This document shows, in pieces, positions 1 through 9,159 of a DNA stretch of 64,000 bases. Position numbers and translations under genes: made by a program. Source of the DNA: Paucidesulfovibrio longus DSM 6739. Lineage in GTDB: Bacteria; Desulfobacterota; Desulfovibrionia; Desulfovibrionales; Desulfovibrionaceae. Numbering within the stretch: the first letter of the stretch is position 1; each line of letters starts with the position of its first letter. The stretch spans positions 434,001 through 498,000 of the forward strand of contig NZ_ATVA01000011.1 of assembly GCF_000420485.1 (NCBI RefSeq), read 5' to 3'. Below the pieces are notes generated by a model. It saw only the letters and a program-made list of their open reading frames with translations. It was not told the DNA's origin and made no database searches.

Positions 1-4
1 GCTT

Positions 5-3000
5 GTGAGACCGCTGACGCTGGTCCTGGCACTGGTCTGGATGCTCCTCCAGCCGGTATCCTCTCTTGCGGCCTCGATCACCTTCCGAACCCGCGCCGAC
101 ACGGACGTACTGACCTTCGACCTTGCCGCCGCGCCCGTGCCGGGAGCGGTCAGCAGAACAGGCCCGCAGGCCCTGAACGTGCGCCTTCCCGAAGGGGACG
201 GGCTTGCCGTGGGGCAGACCTTCCAGGCCGCCCGCCTCGTGGATTCCGTGGAGCCGTCGCCGGAAGGCGCGCTGATCAAGCTCAAGACCAACGCCTTCGG
301 CTACATTTTCACGCCGGTTCCCGGCAAAAACGCCCTTCAGATTCAGATCTTCCGCGATCCCACCGGCGCACGCTGGAAGGATCCCACCGCAGCGGCCCTG
401 CCTCCGGACGTGCCGAATCCTCTGCCTCCGCAGCCCGACCTGCGCGCTCCCGCGGCTCCCGCGGCACCGGCCCCCGCCGCCGCAGGGAATGGCGCCCAGC
501 AGCCCGCAGGCGCGCCTCCGGCCGGAGAGGGCAATCTTACGCTCGACCGTCCCCAGCCCGCGCTGAACTCGCTGTTCTCGGTGCCTTATGCCGTGCGCGT
601 TCCCGTTTCCGGCTTGAACAACGAACTCCAGGTCCGTCCCAGCGAGATCGGAACGGTCAACGTCGAGACGGGAACGGCCCGCTACAAGGCCGTGAACACC
701 ATTTCCGAGCCCACGGCCCCGGAACGCGTGCTTCCGGCAACGGATACGGAAATTCCCTCGCCGGGCCGGACCGTGAGCGGCGCTCCGCCGGGCGGCACGG
801 ACGGGCAGGCTTCATGGCTGCGCCGACAGACGGCGCTCTTTGCTCCTCCGGCTCCTTCGGCTCCTGCCGCACCAGCCGCTCCTGCCGCAGCGGCTCCGGC
901 TCCGCCTGACGCGCCTTCCCAGGCGCCGTCGTCGTCCCTGGCGGCGCAGGCCCAGCAGGCCATGCAGCAGGCCCAGGCCGTGTACGACGGCAAGGCTCCG
1001 GCGGACGCGCCCCCTTCGCCCGTTCCCACGGACGCCGCTTCTGCTCCCGAGCCCGCCCCGGCGCAAACGGGCGTGAAGGTGCAGGACACGGCCGTCCAGG
1101 GCGCCATAGACACCATCGAGTCGCAGCAGGCCCAGGCAGCGGCTCAGGCGGGCGTTCCGGCTTCGGGAGCCGGGCTGACTCCTGAGGAAGCCAAGCGCAT
1201 TGAAAATTTGCAGTTGTCCCTGATCAAGGCCCAGTCCCACATCGCCACGGGCAAGCTGGCCGAGGCCAAGAACGAGCTGGAGAGCCTCCTGGCCCAGCCG
1301 GACGTTCCGGCCAAAATGCGCCTGGAAGCGACCTACAGCCTCGGCGGCGTGCTCATGACCCTCTACAAGGACAGCGCAGCGGAACATTTCGACGAGATCA
1401 ACAGCCTCTACAAGGAGGCGATGAACGCGGATCTGCGTTCCCCGGAACTGCCGCAGGCCCTGCTCAATCTCGGACTCCTGAACTTGCGCGTGGGCAACCT
1501 GCCGGAAGCCCAGGCTTATTTCGATCTGCTCAAGTCCAAGTATCCGGACGATCAGAACGTGCCCGCCATTGATTACTACTGGGGCGAATACTATTTCCGT
1601 CAAGGCGACTGGCAAGAGGCCGCCGACCGCTTCCAGGGCTTTATCGAGCGTTATCCCGAACAGGAACGCCTGGCCCGGCAGGCCGCCTTCCGTTTGGCCG
1701 AAGCCCTGAAGAACCTGGGGCTTTACGATCAGGCGTACCAGATCGTGGACTACATCGACAAACGCTGGCCCCAGGTCTTCGAGTCCAGTCCCGGCTTTCT
1801 CAAGCTCGCCGGAGACATCGAGTACCATCTCGGCAAGTACGACCAGGCCAAGAGTCATTACTGGACATACTACAACATCAATCCCAAGGCCGAAGCAGCG
1901 GACATCGCGCTCGCCCGCATAGGCGACGTGTTTCTCCAGCAGGGCGACGCGCAGGCAGCCCGCAGCATCTATGAGCGGACGGTGCAGGATTACCCGGATC
2001 TGGAAGGGGGGCTGGTGGCCAAGATGCGCCTCGCCGAGGAAGGCATCCACGATTCGCCCACCATGGTGGAAATGGTCACGGTTTTCGACCGTCCCTTCAC
2101 GCTCCGGCCCAAGCAGGTCTACACCGAGATCGTGGACCAGCACCCTGAAAGCCCGCTTGCGCCCTTGGCGCTGCTCAAGCTCGGCATGTGGCACTTCTAC
2201 CAGAAGGAATATCCGGATGCTCTCGCCGCGGCCCAGCGTCTGCTGGACGAGTATCCCCGCAGCCCGCTCACGGACCGCGCGCGCGAGCTGGGAAACCGGG
2301 CCTTTGCCCTGGCCGTGCCCCAGCTGCTGGATCAGGAGATGTATCAGGCCGTGGTGGATTATTGGGAAAAGTATCATTTCATCAACGATTCCTCCGACGA
2401 CGAGAGCAACGCGACCCGCATCGGCGTGGCCAGGAGCTATGCGGCCCTGAACGACTACGAGAAGGCGCTCGACCTGCTGAAGCCGTTCCTGGGCGACAAG
2501 CAAGTGCCGGAATATTCGGAAATGGCCCTGGCCGTGGCCGCGGATATCTTTCTGAAGCAGAAGGCCTGGAACCGCATCAACGACCTTTCGACCCATGCGG
2601 AGCAGAATTGGGATCTCAGTCCGCGCGCCCGGCGGCTGCTGATGCACGCCAACGCCGTGGCCCTGGAAAACCTCGGGGAAACCCAGAAAAGCGCCCGGCT
2701 CTGGGCCCAGCTTGGAGCCGATGAAAACGTCGAACCTTTCATCCGTGCGGATTCATTGTACTACATGGCCAAGGAAGCCATGAAGCACGAGGACTTGCGC
2801 CGGGTTTTCGTGTATGCCCAGGAGGCGCTGTCCCTGCTGCTCTCGTCCAAGGGCTATCCGGAAAAGATCAAGGATTGCCTCTTGATGTCCATTTACGCAA
2901 CGGAGCGGTCCGGACGCTACCGCCAGGCGCTGAAATGGGCTTTGGAATACGACAAATACGTGCCGGAAGATGATCCGGAGTGGGCGTCGCAGCGCTACAA

Positions 3001-3169
3001 GCTGGCCGAGCTCTACCGCAAATCCGGCTTCCCGGACGAGTGGGCGCGGGTCATGGGCGATTTGCGCGACAAGCAGCCGGACTCGCTCTACGGCAGGCTG
3101 GCGGCCACGGCCCTGGAAACGGACAAGCTGGAACAGCGCGCCCAGGAATACGCCCCCGTGCCCAACTAG
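5..3169 (+). CDS. Secreted tetratricopeptide-repeat protein, 1054 aa
   Basis: The protein begins with a GTG codon and a clear signal peptide (hydrophobic residues 4-22, cleavage likely after SLAAS), so it should be exported. Residues 25-120 are beta-rich and might be an AMIN-like domain, but that is a guess. Residues 125-380 are a low-complexity Pro/Ala-rich linker. From about residue 395 to the end there are helical repeats of TPR type, with motifs such as ALLNLGLLNLRVGNLPEAQAYF and YDQAKSHYWTYYNINPKA. Repeats of this kind usually mediate protein contacts in the periplasm or at the cell surface. The start lies only four bases inside the window, so a start further upstream cannot be excluded, although the signal peptide argues for this one. 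No specific function can be assigned. Confidence 0.8.
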   Translation: MRPLTLVLALVWMLLQPVSSLAASITFRTRADTDVLTFDLAAAPVPGAVSRTGPQALNVRLPEGDGLAVGQTFQAARLVDSVEPSPEGALIKLKTNAFGYIFTPVPGKNALQIQIFRDPTGARWKDPTAAALPPDVPNPLPPQPDLRAPAAPAAPAPAAAGNGAQQPAGAPPAGEGNLTLDRPQPALNSLFSVPYAVRVPVSGLNNELQVRPSEIGTVNVETGTARYKAVNTISEPTAPERVLPATDTEIPSPGRTVSGAPPGGTDGQASWLRRQTALFAPPAPSAPAAPAAPAAAAPAPPDAPSQAPSSSLAAQAQQAMQQAQAVYDGKAPADAPPSPVPTDAASAPEPAPAQTGVKVQDTAVQGAIDTIESQQAQAAAQAGVPASGAGLTPEEAKRIENLQLSLIKAQSHIATGKLAEAKNELESLLAQPDVPAKMRLEATYSLGGVLMTLYKDSAAEHFDEINSLYKEAMNADLRSPELPQALLNLGLLNLRVGNLPEAQAYFDLLKSKYPDDQNVPAIDYYWGEYYFRQGDWQEAADRFQGFIERYPEQERLARQAAFRLAEALKNLGLYDQAYQIVDYIDKRWPQVFESSPGFLKLAGDIEYHLGKYDQAKSHYWTYYNINPKAEAADIALARIGDVFLQQGDAQAARSIYERTVQDYPDLEGGLVAKMRLAEEGIHDSPTMVEMVTVFDRPFTLRPKQVYTEIVDQHPESPLAPLALLKLGMWHFYQKEYPDALAAAQRLLDEYPRSPLTDRARELGNRAFALAVPQLLDQEMYQAVVDYWEKYHFINDSSDDESNATRIGVARSYAALNDYEKALDLLKPFLGDKQVPEYSEMALAVAADIFLKQKAWNRINDLSTHAEQNWDLSPRARRLLMHANAVALENLGETQKSARLWAQLGADENVEPFIRADSLYYMAKEAMKHEDLRRVFVYAQEALSLLLSSKGYPEKIKDCLLMSIYATERSGRYRQALKWALEYDKYVPEDDPEWASQRYKLAELYRKSGFPDEWARVMGDLRDKQPDSLYGRLAATALETDKLEQRAQEYAPVPN

Positions 3170-3205
3170 CATCCGCGTCGAATCATCTGTTTGCAATCCG
3201 GCCTG

Positions 3206-3233
3206 TTGACCCTCGCGCCCGTTCGGGTATGAT
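3206..3233 (+). promoter_or_regulatory. Candidate sigma-70 promoter for the MEMO gene
   Basis: TTGACC at 3206-3211 and TATGAT at 3228-3233 are separated by 16 bp. Transcription would begin near 3240, about 33 bases upstream of the ATG at 3273. The match is read by eye and is not confirmed. Confidence 0.5.
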
Positions 3234-3272
3234 CAAGACAAAGTTGATTTCATGAGCCGGGGAGGTCGAGCT

Positions 3273-4088
3273 ATGGTCAGGCAGCCCGTCGTTGCGGGGC
3301 AATTCTATCCGGGTGAGCCCGCAGCCCTCAATACCGAAGTGGAACGCTATCTGGCCCAGGCCGCTCCCCCCTCCGGTGGCGGGCGGCGAACCCTTTTGGC
3401 CATGGTCCCGCACGCCGGATACGTGTTTTCCGGCGGCGTCTGCGGCAAGACCCTGGGCGAGGCCCGCCTCTCGCGGACGCTGGTGCTCCTGGGGCCGAAC
3501 CATACCGGACAGGGGGAACGTCTGGCCGTATGGCCGGAGGGAGCCTGGAACATCCCCGGAGGAAGTCTGGATGTGGACGGCGCCCTCGCCTCGGCCGTGC
3601 TGGAGCGGGTTCCCGGCATGCGCTCGGACGAGCAGGCCCATTCCCGCGAGCATTCCTTGGAAGTGGTCCTGCCGTTCCTGCGGTCGCTCAATCCGGAAAC
3701 GCGCATTGTGCCCATTGCCGTGGCCGACCCTTCCCCGGATGTGCTTCTGCGGGCCGGGGCGGAACTCGGCAGGCTGCTTTCCGGTTGGGAGCAGCCTGTG
3801 TCCCTGGTGGTCAGCTCGGACATGAGCCATTACGTCAGCGACATTCGCGCCCGCGAACTGGACGAACAGGCCCTGGCGGCAGCCCTGAAGCTTGACGCCT
3901 TCGCCCTTTATGAAACGGTGCGCGGCCAGCGGATATCCATGTGCGGCGTGCTGCCCATGACCTTGGCCCTGGCCGCGGCCAAGGAGATGGGAGCGGCGTC
4001 CGCGCGGCTGGTCGCCTACACCACGTCCGGCGAGGTCACGCGCGACTTCGAGCAGGTCGTGGGCTATGCCGGGCTGCTCGCGGACTGA
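3273..4088 (+). CDS. amrB: MEMO1-family protein (AmmeMemoRadiSam system protein B)
   Basis: This 271-residue protein belongs to the MEMO family, which is related in fold to class III extradiol dioxygenases. The diagnostic N-terminal QPVVAGQFYPG motif, VPHAGYVFSGG, LLGPNHTG, AHSREHSLEV and VVSSDMSHY are all present, and they carry the conserved His residues of the presumed metal site. In many prokaryotes MEMO works with an AMMECR1 protein and a radical SAM protein; neither is seen next to it here. I chose the ATG at 3273 over the in-frame ATG at 3252 because a strong GGAGG (3261-3265) sits 7 bases before it. The biochemical role of the family is unsettled. Confidence 0.85.
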   Translation: MVRQPVVAGQFYPGEPAALNTEVERYLAQAAPPSGGGRRTLLAMVPHAGYVFSGGVCGKTLGEARLSRTLVLLGPNHTGQGERLAVWPEGAWNIPGGSLDVDGALASAVLERVPGMRSDEQAHSREHSLEVVLPFLRSLNPETRIVPIAVADPSPDVLLRAGAELGRLLSGWEQPVSLVVSSDMSHYVSDIRARELDEQALAAALKLDAFALYETVRGQRISMCGVLPMTLALAAAKEMGAASARLVAYTTSGEVTRDFEQVVGYAGLLAD

Positions 4089-4133
4089 ACCCCGCCTTGC
4101 TGTCCATCCCGAACCTGCGCAAGAACAGGGACG

Positions 4134-4169
4134 AAAAAAAGGGACGACCCCGTGAGAGGCCGTCCCTTT
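4134..4169 (-). terminator. Rho-independent terminator of pnp
   Basis: Read on the minus strand, a 9-bp stem (AAAGGGACG/CGTCCCTTT, with a further 2 bp inside) is followed by seven T residues (plus-strand A run 4134-4140). It lies just downstream of the pnp stop codon and ends the translation operon. Confidence 0.8.
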
Positions 4170-4188
4170 GTCATTCGTTGCGTGGACT

Positions 4189-6405
4189 CTAGCGTCTGCC
4201 GCGTCCGCCGTCACGTCCGCGACCGCCGTCGCGGCCTCCGGGACGCCGGTCGCCGCTGCCGGCCGGGCGCTTGAAGTCGTCCAGGTTGACCTCCTGTCCG
4301 GCCTGCTCCATGAGCCAAGCCTTGCGGGAGAGGCGGATGCGTCCGCCCGGCTCCAGGGAGATGACCTTGACGGTCACTTCCTGACCCAGCTGGAGGACGT
4401 CGCTGACGTTCTCGACGCGTTCCACATCGATCTGGGAGACGTGCAGCATGCCTTCCGCACCGGGCAGGATCTCCACCAGGGCGCCGACTTCGAGCAGCTT
4501 GCGCACGGTGCCGACGTAGTTGCGGCCCGGCACCGGGGTCTGGTCGTAGTAGAGGACCATCTCCTTGGCCTTTTCCAGGGACTCCTGGTTGGGCGCGAAG
4601 ATCATCACGCGGCCGGAATCCTCGATGTCGATGTCGGCCTGGGTTTCGGCGGTGATGGCCTTGATGTTCTTGCCGCCGGGTCCGATCACGGAGCGGATCT
4701 TTTCCGGGTTGATGGTCAGCTCGCACATCTGGGGCGCATAGGCGGAAAGCTCGGCGCGCGGGGTGTCCAGGCACTGGGCCATCTCGCCGAGGATGTGCAG
4801 GCGGGCGTCGCGGGCCTGCGCAAGGGCGCGGCGCAGGACTTCCGAGGGGATGCCCGTGATCTTGATGTCCATCTGGATGGCGGTCACGCCGTCGCTGGTG
4901 CCGGCGCACTTGAAGTCCATGTCGCCCAGGGCGTCCTCGTCGCCGAGGATGTCCGTGAGCACGTAGAACTCGTCGCCTTCCTTGCACAGGCCCATGGCGA
5001 TGCCGGCCACAGGGGCCTTGATGGGCACGCCCGCGTCCATGAGCGCCATGGTCGCGCCGCAGACGGAGGCCATGGAGGAGGAGCCGTTGGACTCCATGAT
5101 CTCCGAAACCACGCGCAGGGTGAAGGGGAATTCCGCACCGGGCAGAACCGGGCTGATGGCCCGCTCGGCCAGAGCGCCGTGGCCGACCTCGCGGCGGCTG
5201 GGGCCGCGCAGCATGCGCGCTTCGCCGACGCAGTAGGGCGGGAAGTTGTAGTGGAGCATGAAGCTCTTGTTGATTTCACCGGTCAGCGTCTCGATGCGCT
5301 GCTCGTCGCGGGAGGAACCCAGGGTGGCGATGCAGCAGGCGCTGGTTTCGCCGCGGCGGAACAGGGCGGAGCCGTGGGTCATGGGCAGCAGTCCGACCTC
5401 GATGGAGAGCGGACGGACCGTGGTCAGGTCGCGGCCGTCGATGCGCAGGCCTTCCTCGACGATGCGCTTGCGGACGATCTTCTTCTCCAGCTTGCCCAGG
5501 GCGTCGCCGACCTGCTTGACCTTTTCGGGAGCGTCGGCCCATTTTTCGGCGGCGGCGAGCTTGACCTTTTCCTTGACCTTTTCCTTGGCGGCCTTGCGGG
5601 CCATCTTTTCGGAGGTGGTCAGCGCGGCCTTGAACTCGTCGGAAACGAGCTCCTCGACGAAGGAGGCGACTTCTTCATCCTCGACCGGAGCGACCGGTTC
5701 GATCTTGGGCTTGCCCACCAGGGAGCGCAGCTCGTCCTGGAGGTCGAAGAGCGGCTGGATCTGCTCGTGGCCCCATTCCAGGGCGTCGGCGATGAGCGAT
5801 TCCGGCAGGAAGCGCGCGCCGCCTTCGACCATGACCACGGCGTCGCGGGTGGCCGCGAACACGAGGTTCAGGTCGGTGGAATCCTCCATGCCCTGGTAGG
5901 TCGGGTAGAGAACGAATTTCTTGTCCACGTAGGCCACGCGGGTTCCCACCACCGGGCCGAGGAAGGGCATGGGGGAGATCTGCAGGGCCGCGGAAGCGCC
6001 CGTCAGGGCCAGCACGTCGGGGTTGGTGCTCTTTCCGGCGGAAAGGACCGTGGCGATGATCTGGACCTCGTCGCGGAAGCCCTTCTGGAAGAGCGGGCGG
6101 ATCGGGCGGTCGATGAGGCGGGAGACCAGGGTCTCGCGCTCGGACGGGCGGCCCACTTCGCGGCGGAAGTAGTTGCCCGGCACGCGGCCGGCCGCGTAGA
6201 GCATTTCCTGGTAGTTGCAGGTCAGGGGAAAGAATCCGCGGTCTTCGGCCAGGGGCTGGTTCACGGCGGTGACGAGCACCACGGTGTTGCCGGACTGGAT
6301 CCAGACGGCGCCGCTGGCCTGATTGGCGAACTTGCCCGTTTCCAGGGTGATTTCCACGTTTCCGACCTTGGTGGTCAGAGATGTCTTGTCGAAAGGCTTG
6401 AGCAT
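4189..6405 (-). CDS. pnp: Polynucleotide phosphorylase
   Basis: PNPase degrades RNA 3' to 5' by phosphorolysis and is a degradosome component in many bacteria. The 738-residue product has the standard order: first RNase PH domain (from MLKPFDKTSL), an all-helical linker, second RNase PH domain (GGETSACCIATLGSSRDEQR; EISPVLPG-like GAEFPFTLR), KH domain (VIGPGGKNIKAI) and S1 domain (YVGTVRKLLEVGALVEIL). It ends in a Gly/Arg-rich tail. The start at 6405 is favoured over longer in-frame starts because AAGGAGGAG precedes it and homologues begin MLxPF. It is the last gene of the operon, 179 bp after rpsO, with a large inverted repeat in that gap. Confidence 0.97.
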   Translation of the reverse strand: MLKPFDKTSLTTKVGNVEITLETGKFANQASGAVWIQSGNTVVLVTAVNQPLAEDRGFFPLTCNYQEMLYAAGRVPGNYFRREVGRPSERETLVSRLIDRPIRPLFQKGFRDEVQIIATVLSAGKSTNPDVLALTGASAALQISPMPFLGPVVGTRVAYVDKKFVLYPTYQGMEDSTDLNLVFAATRDAVVMVEGGARFLPESLIADALEWGHEQIQPLFDLQDELRSLVGKPKIEPVAPVEDEEVASFVEELVSDEFKAALTTSEKMARKAAKEKVKEKVKLAAAEKWADAPEKVKQVGDALGKLEKKIVRKRIVEEGLRIDGRDLTTVRPLSIEVGLLPMTHGSALFRRGETSACCIATLGSSRDEQRIETLTGEINKSFMLHYNFPPYCVGEARMLRGPSRREVGHGALAERAISPVLPGAEFPFTLRVVSEIMESNGSSSMASVCGATMALMDAGVPIKAPVAGIAMGLCKEGDEFYVLTDILGDEDALGDMDFKCAGTSDGVTAIQMDIKITGIPSEVLRRALAQARDARLHILGEMAQCLDTPRAELSAYAPQMCELTINPEKIRSVIGPGGKNIKAITAETQADIDIEDSGRVMIFAPNQESLEKAKEMVLYYDQTPVPGRNYVGTVRKLLEVGALVEILPGAEGMLHVSQIDVERVENVSDVLQLGQEVTVKVISLEPGGRIRLSRKAWLMEQAGQEVNLDDFKRPAGSGDRRPGGRDGGRGRDGGRGRR

Positions 6406-6537
6406 GGCTCCTCCTTCTTGGCGGTTGAACCGCCTGGTCCGGGAGCAGTAGCCGGCTTGGGGAAGAACTCCTGTCCGTGGACAGAAACGCTTTCCGCAGC
6501 CAACTAAAATGCCTCCCGGAACAGGGCGAATACATGT

Positions 6538-6568
6538 CGGGGGAGAGGGCACGGTGCCCCCTCCCCCG
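6538..6568 (-). repeat. Inverted repeat between rpsO and pnp
   Basis: Two 15-base GC-rich arms (6538-6552 and 6554-6568) form a dyad with one mismatch. There is no T run after it on the minus strand, so it is not a simple terminator. In E. coli, structured RNA at this place is an RNase III site used for pnp autoregulation; the same role here is only an inference. Confidence 0.55.
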
Positions 6569-6584
6569 CAGAGACAAAGTCTCC

Positions 6585-6860
6585 CTACTTGCGCAGACCC
6601 AGTCGCTGGATCAGCTCACGGTAGCGCTGGATGTCCTTGTTCTTGAGATAGTTCAAGAGCTTGCGGCGCTGGCCGACGAGCTTGAGCAGGCCCGTGCGGG
6701 AGTGGAAGTCCTTCTTGTGCGTCTTGAAGTGCTCGGTCAGGTAGTTGATCCGCTCGGTGAGCAGGGCGACCTGAACTTCGGGAGAGCCGGTGTCTCCCTC
6801 GTGACGCTTGTAATCCTCGATGATCTTGTTCTTGTCCTGAGTATCCAGTACCACAGCCAT
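6585..6860 (-). CDS. rpsO: 30S ribosomal protein S15
   Basis: A 91-residue product of the family's usual length (about 89). It contains [19 protein letters not shown] and [19 protein letters not shown], the conserved region that binds the 16S rRNA three-way junction. S15 is a primary binder of the small-subunit platform. An AGGAGGT ribosome binding site sits 5 bases before the ATG. The gene lies between truB and pnp, the order found in most proteobacteria. The annotation is secure. Confidence 0.98.
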   Translation of the reverse strand: MAVVLDTQDKNKIIEDYKRHEGDTGSPEVQVALLTERINYLTEHFKTHKKDFHSRTGLLKLVGQRRKLLNYLKNKDIQRYRELIQRLGLRK

Positions 6861-6912
6861 TACCTCCTGTCTTGAAGTGACTTGCGTCCATCGTCACCCG
6901 CGCCGAATGGCG

Positions 6913-7845
6913 TCAGGCCCAAAGTCCCCGGAGAATCGCCCATTTGGGTGCTCCGTCCTTGAGCGTTGCTTCGACCAGGGCGAGCGGCTCGCCGTCGGGG
7001 CCGAGCAGCATGGCCTTCTGGCCGGGCGTTCCGGAAAGCAGCTTTCCGGGAACGTCAACCACGGGAAGCCAGGTTCCGTTCCTGACAAGTGCCGCGAGGG
7101 CTTCCGTCAGTCGGAACTTGGCCCAGTGGGGGAGCGTGTCGGCCAGGGGAATGACCTTTTCGCCGAAGCGCTCCGGTTCGCTCAGGACGTCTTCCAGGCT
7201 GTGCGCCTGGTCGAGCCCGAATGGACTGCTCTCTTCCCGGATCAGGCTCGTGAGCGCCGCTCCGCATCCAAATCGCATCCCCAAGCTGTGGACCAGGGAG
7301 CGTACATAAGTGCCCGTAGAGCACCGGACGCGGAATTTCGCCACGGGAAGGGCGATGTCCAGCAATTCAGCCGCAAAAATGGTCACCGGTTTGGTTTTCA
7401 CCGGAACCTCCTCCCCCGCACGTGCGAGCGAGTAGAGCGGCTTGCCGTTATGTTTAGCCGCCGAATAGGCGGGAACATCCTGTTCTGTCAAGTCCCGCCA
7501 GGCGGCAACCGCCTTGCGGACTTCCTCCGGAGCGACTCCGACCTCGCGTTCTTCAAGGATTTCTCCTTGAATATCGTACGTGTCGGTCGTGATTCCCAGG
7601 CGCATTTCCCCGACGTAGGTTTTGGAATCCTCGCTGAGGTAGGCGGCCAGCTTGGTCCCCTGGCCCAGAAGCACGAGCAGAACGCCGCTCGCCAGCGGAT
7701 CCAGCGTGCCCGCGTGGCCGATCTTGAACTGGCCGAGCTTGCGCTTGATGTCCGTGAGGCAGCCTGCCGACGTCGGGCCGGAAGGCTTGTCCAGCACGAG
7801 CAGGCCGTCGAGCTGGCGCGGGTCGCGTTTCGGTTTTCTGCCCAT
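6913..7845 (-). CDS. truB: tRNA pseudouridine(55) synthase
   Basis: TruB makes pseudouridine at position 55 in the T loop of tRNAs. The 310-residue protein has GLLVLDKPSGPTSA near the N-terminus and the catalytic-loop motif KIGHAGTLDPLASGVL with the active-site Asp. YVRSLVHSLG follows further on. The start ATG at 7845 shares one base with the TGA of nrnA (TGATG), so translation is probably coupled. Longer in-frame starts upstream lie inside nrnA and are rejected. Confidence 0.96.
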   Translation of the reverse strand: MGRKPKRDPRQLDGLLVLDKPSGPTSAGCLTDIKRKLGQFKIGHAGTLDPLASGVLLVLLGQGTKLAAYLSEDSKTYVGEMRLGITTDTYDIQGEILEEREVGVAPEEVRKAVAAWRDLTEQDVPAYSAAKHNGKPLYSLARAGEEVPVKTKPVTIFAAELLDIALPVAKFRVRCSTGTYVRSLVHSLGMRFGCGAALTSLIREESSPFGLDQAHSLEDVLSEPERFGEKVIPLADTLPHWAKFRLTEALAALVRNGTWLPVVDVPGKLLSGTPGQKAMLLGPDGEPLALVEATLKDGAPKWAILRGLWA

Positions 7846-8816
7846 CAGTCCTTCTTTCCCAAAACCTGGGCCACGCTGTCCACCAAAATCCGGGTGGCCG
7901 TGTCCAGCGGGCCGGAAATGTTGCCGCCGGCGGCGTTCTTGTGGCCTCCGCCGCCCAGGAGCGCGGCCACTCCCTGAATATCGTCGCTGCCGTTGGAGCG
8001 CAGGCTGAACTTCCAGTAGTCGGGTTCGTCCTCGCGCAGAATGGCCGAGACGCGCACGCCGCGCAGGCTGCGCACGAAGTTCACCAGCCCGTCGCAGTCG
8101 TCGGCGTTGGTTCCGGTGCGGCGCTGGGTTTCCAGGTCGGCGACCACAAGGCCCATCTCGCCGTCCAGGTGCATGCTCAGGGTCGAGAGCACCTGGGAAA
8201 GCAGGTTCAGGCGCTGGGGCGTCCACTGGTTGATGATCTTGGGGTTGATCACGCCGGGCTTGATGCCCTGGCGGTACAGCTTGGCCGTCAGTTCCAGGGT
8301 TTCCGGCTTGGTGCTGCCGTAGGTGAAGAACCCCGTGTCCGTGGCCACGGCCAGGTACACGGCCTCGCCCAGGGGGCCGCTCAGTTCCAGTCCCAGTTCC
8401 TCGGCCAGTTCTCCGATCATGGCGCCCACCGCCGGATAGGCGATGTCCACCCAGTTCAGCGCGCCGAAGCCGGGGTTGCTGAGGTGGTGGTCGATGTTCA
8501 CGGTATGCGCGGTGTCGAGGGCGGCCATGAGCGGCTCGCCCACGCGCGCAAGCGCGCCGCAGTCGATCACGAAGGTCCAGGCGGGCAGGGGCGAGGGCAG
8601 CTCGTTCGTCAGCGGGGCCGGGAGCTGCACCCAGTCGAGGGAGTGGGGCAGCTCGGAAACGTTGTAGAGCGTGAAGCGCTTGCCCAGTTGCTGAAATATC
8701 CAGCCCAGGGCCGCGGTGCTGCCGATGGCGTCGCCGTCGGGGTTGACGTGGGCGGACACCAGAAAATCGTCGTTCTGGCGGATGAGATCAGCTATTTGCC
8801 GGACCGGGCTTTCCAT
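7845..8816 (-). CDS. nrnA: DHH-DHHA1 phosphoesterase, NrnA-like oligoribonuclease/pAp phosphatase
   Basis: NrnA proteins degrade short oligoribonucleotides and dephosphorylate 3'-phosphoadenosine 5'-phosphate, a by-product of sulfur metabolism. The 323-residue product has AHVNPDGDAIGS (first metal-binding motif), DCGALAR, the DHH signature NIDHHLSNPGFG and TDTGFFTYGST. A C-terminal DHHA1 GGGGHKNAAGG motif follows. The 5' end overlaps rbfA by 29 bp and the 3' end is coupled to truB. Recycling of nano-RNA fits a neighbourhood that ends in pnp. Confidence 0.92.
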   Translation of the reverse strand: MESPVRQIADLIRQNDDFLVSAHVNPDGDAIGSTAALGWIFQQLGKRFTLYNVSELPHSLDWVQLPAPLTNELPSPLPAWTFVIDCGALARVGEPLMAALDTAHTVNIDHHLSNPGFGALNWVDIAYPAVGAMIGELAEELGLELSGPLGEAVYLAVATDTGFFTYGSTKPETLELTAKLYRQGIKPGVINPKIINQWTPQRLNLLSQVLSTLSMHLDGEMGLVVADLETQRRTGTNADDCDGLVNFVRSLRGVRVSAILREDEPDYWKFSLRSNGSDDIQGVAALLGGGGHKNAAGGNISGPLDTATRILVDSVAQVLGKKD

Positions 8817-9132
8817 AGATCATGTCCTCGAGGAACTGGTCGCGCGAAAAGCGCAACTGGGGGATGTATTTGAGCTTCAGGCGACGCCCCAGGCTGGAGC
8901 GCAGAAAGCCCGCCGCATGTTCCAGCGCGGCCTGGACCTCGGCTTCCCGTTCCGGGCCGCCGCTCATGGTGTAGAGCACTTCCGCGATCTTCAGGTCGCG
9001 GTTCATGCGCACGCCGCTGATGGTCACCAGCTCCAGGCGCGGATCCTGGATGTCTTCCAGGAGCAGCGTGCCGATTTCCTGCTGAATCTGGTCTGAAAGG
9101 CGGATGGACCGCCGGGATGAGGACGTTTTCAT
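8788..9132 (-). CDS. rbfA: 30S ribosome-binding factor A
   Basis: RbfA is a late-acting 30S maturation factor with a KH-like fold. The 114-residue protein has the family pattern: R.SDQIQQEIGTLLLEDIQDPRLELVTISGVRM, then DLKIAEVLYTM and LKLKYIPQLRFSRD. The length is typical. It lies 27 bp after the DUF503 gene and overlaps the start of nrnA, consistent with one transcript. Confidence 0.95.
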   Translation of the reverse strand: MKTSSSRRSIRLSDQIQQEIGTLLLEDIQDPRLELVTISGVRMNRDLKIAEVLYTMSGGPEREAEVQAALEHAAGFLRSSLGRRLKLKYIPQLRFSRDQFLEDMIYGKPGPANS

Positions 9133-9159
9133 CGCTCAAAGGCCTCGTTGTTGTCGGCG

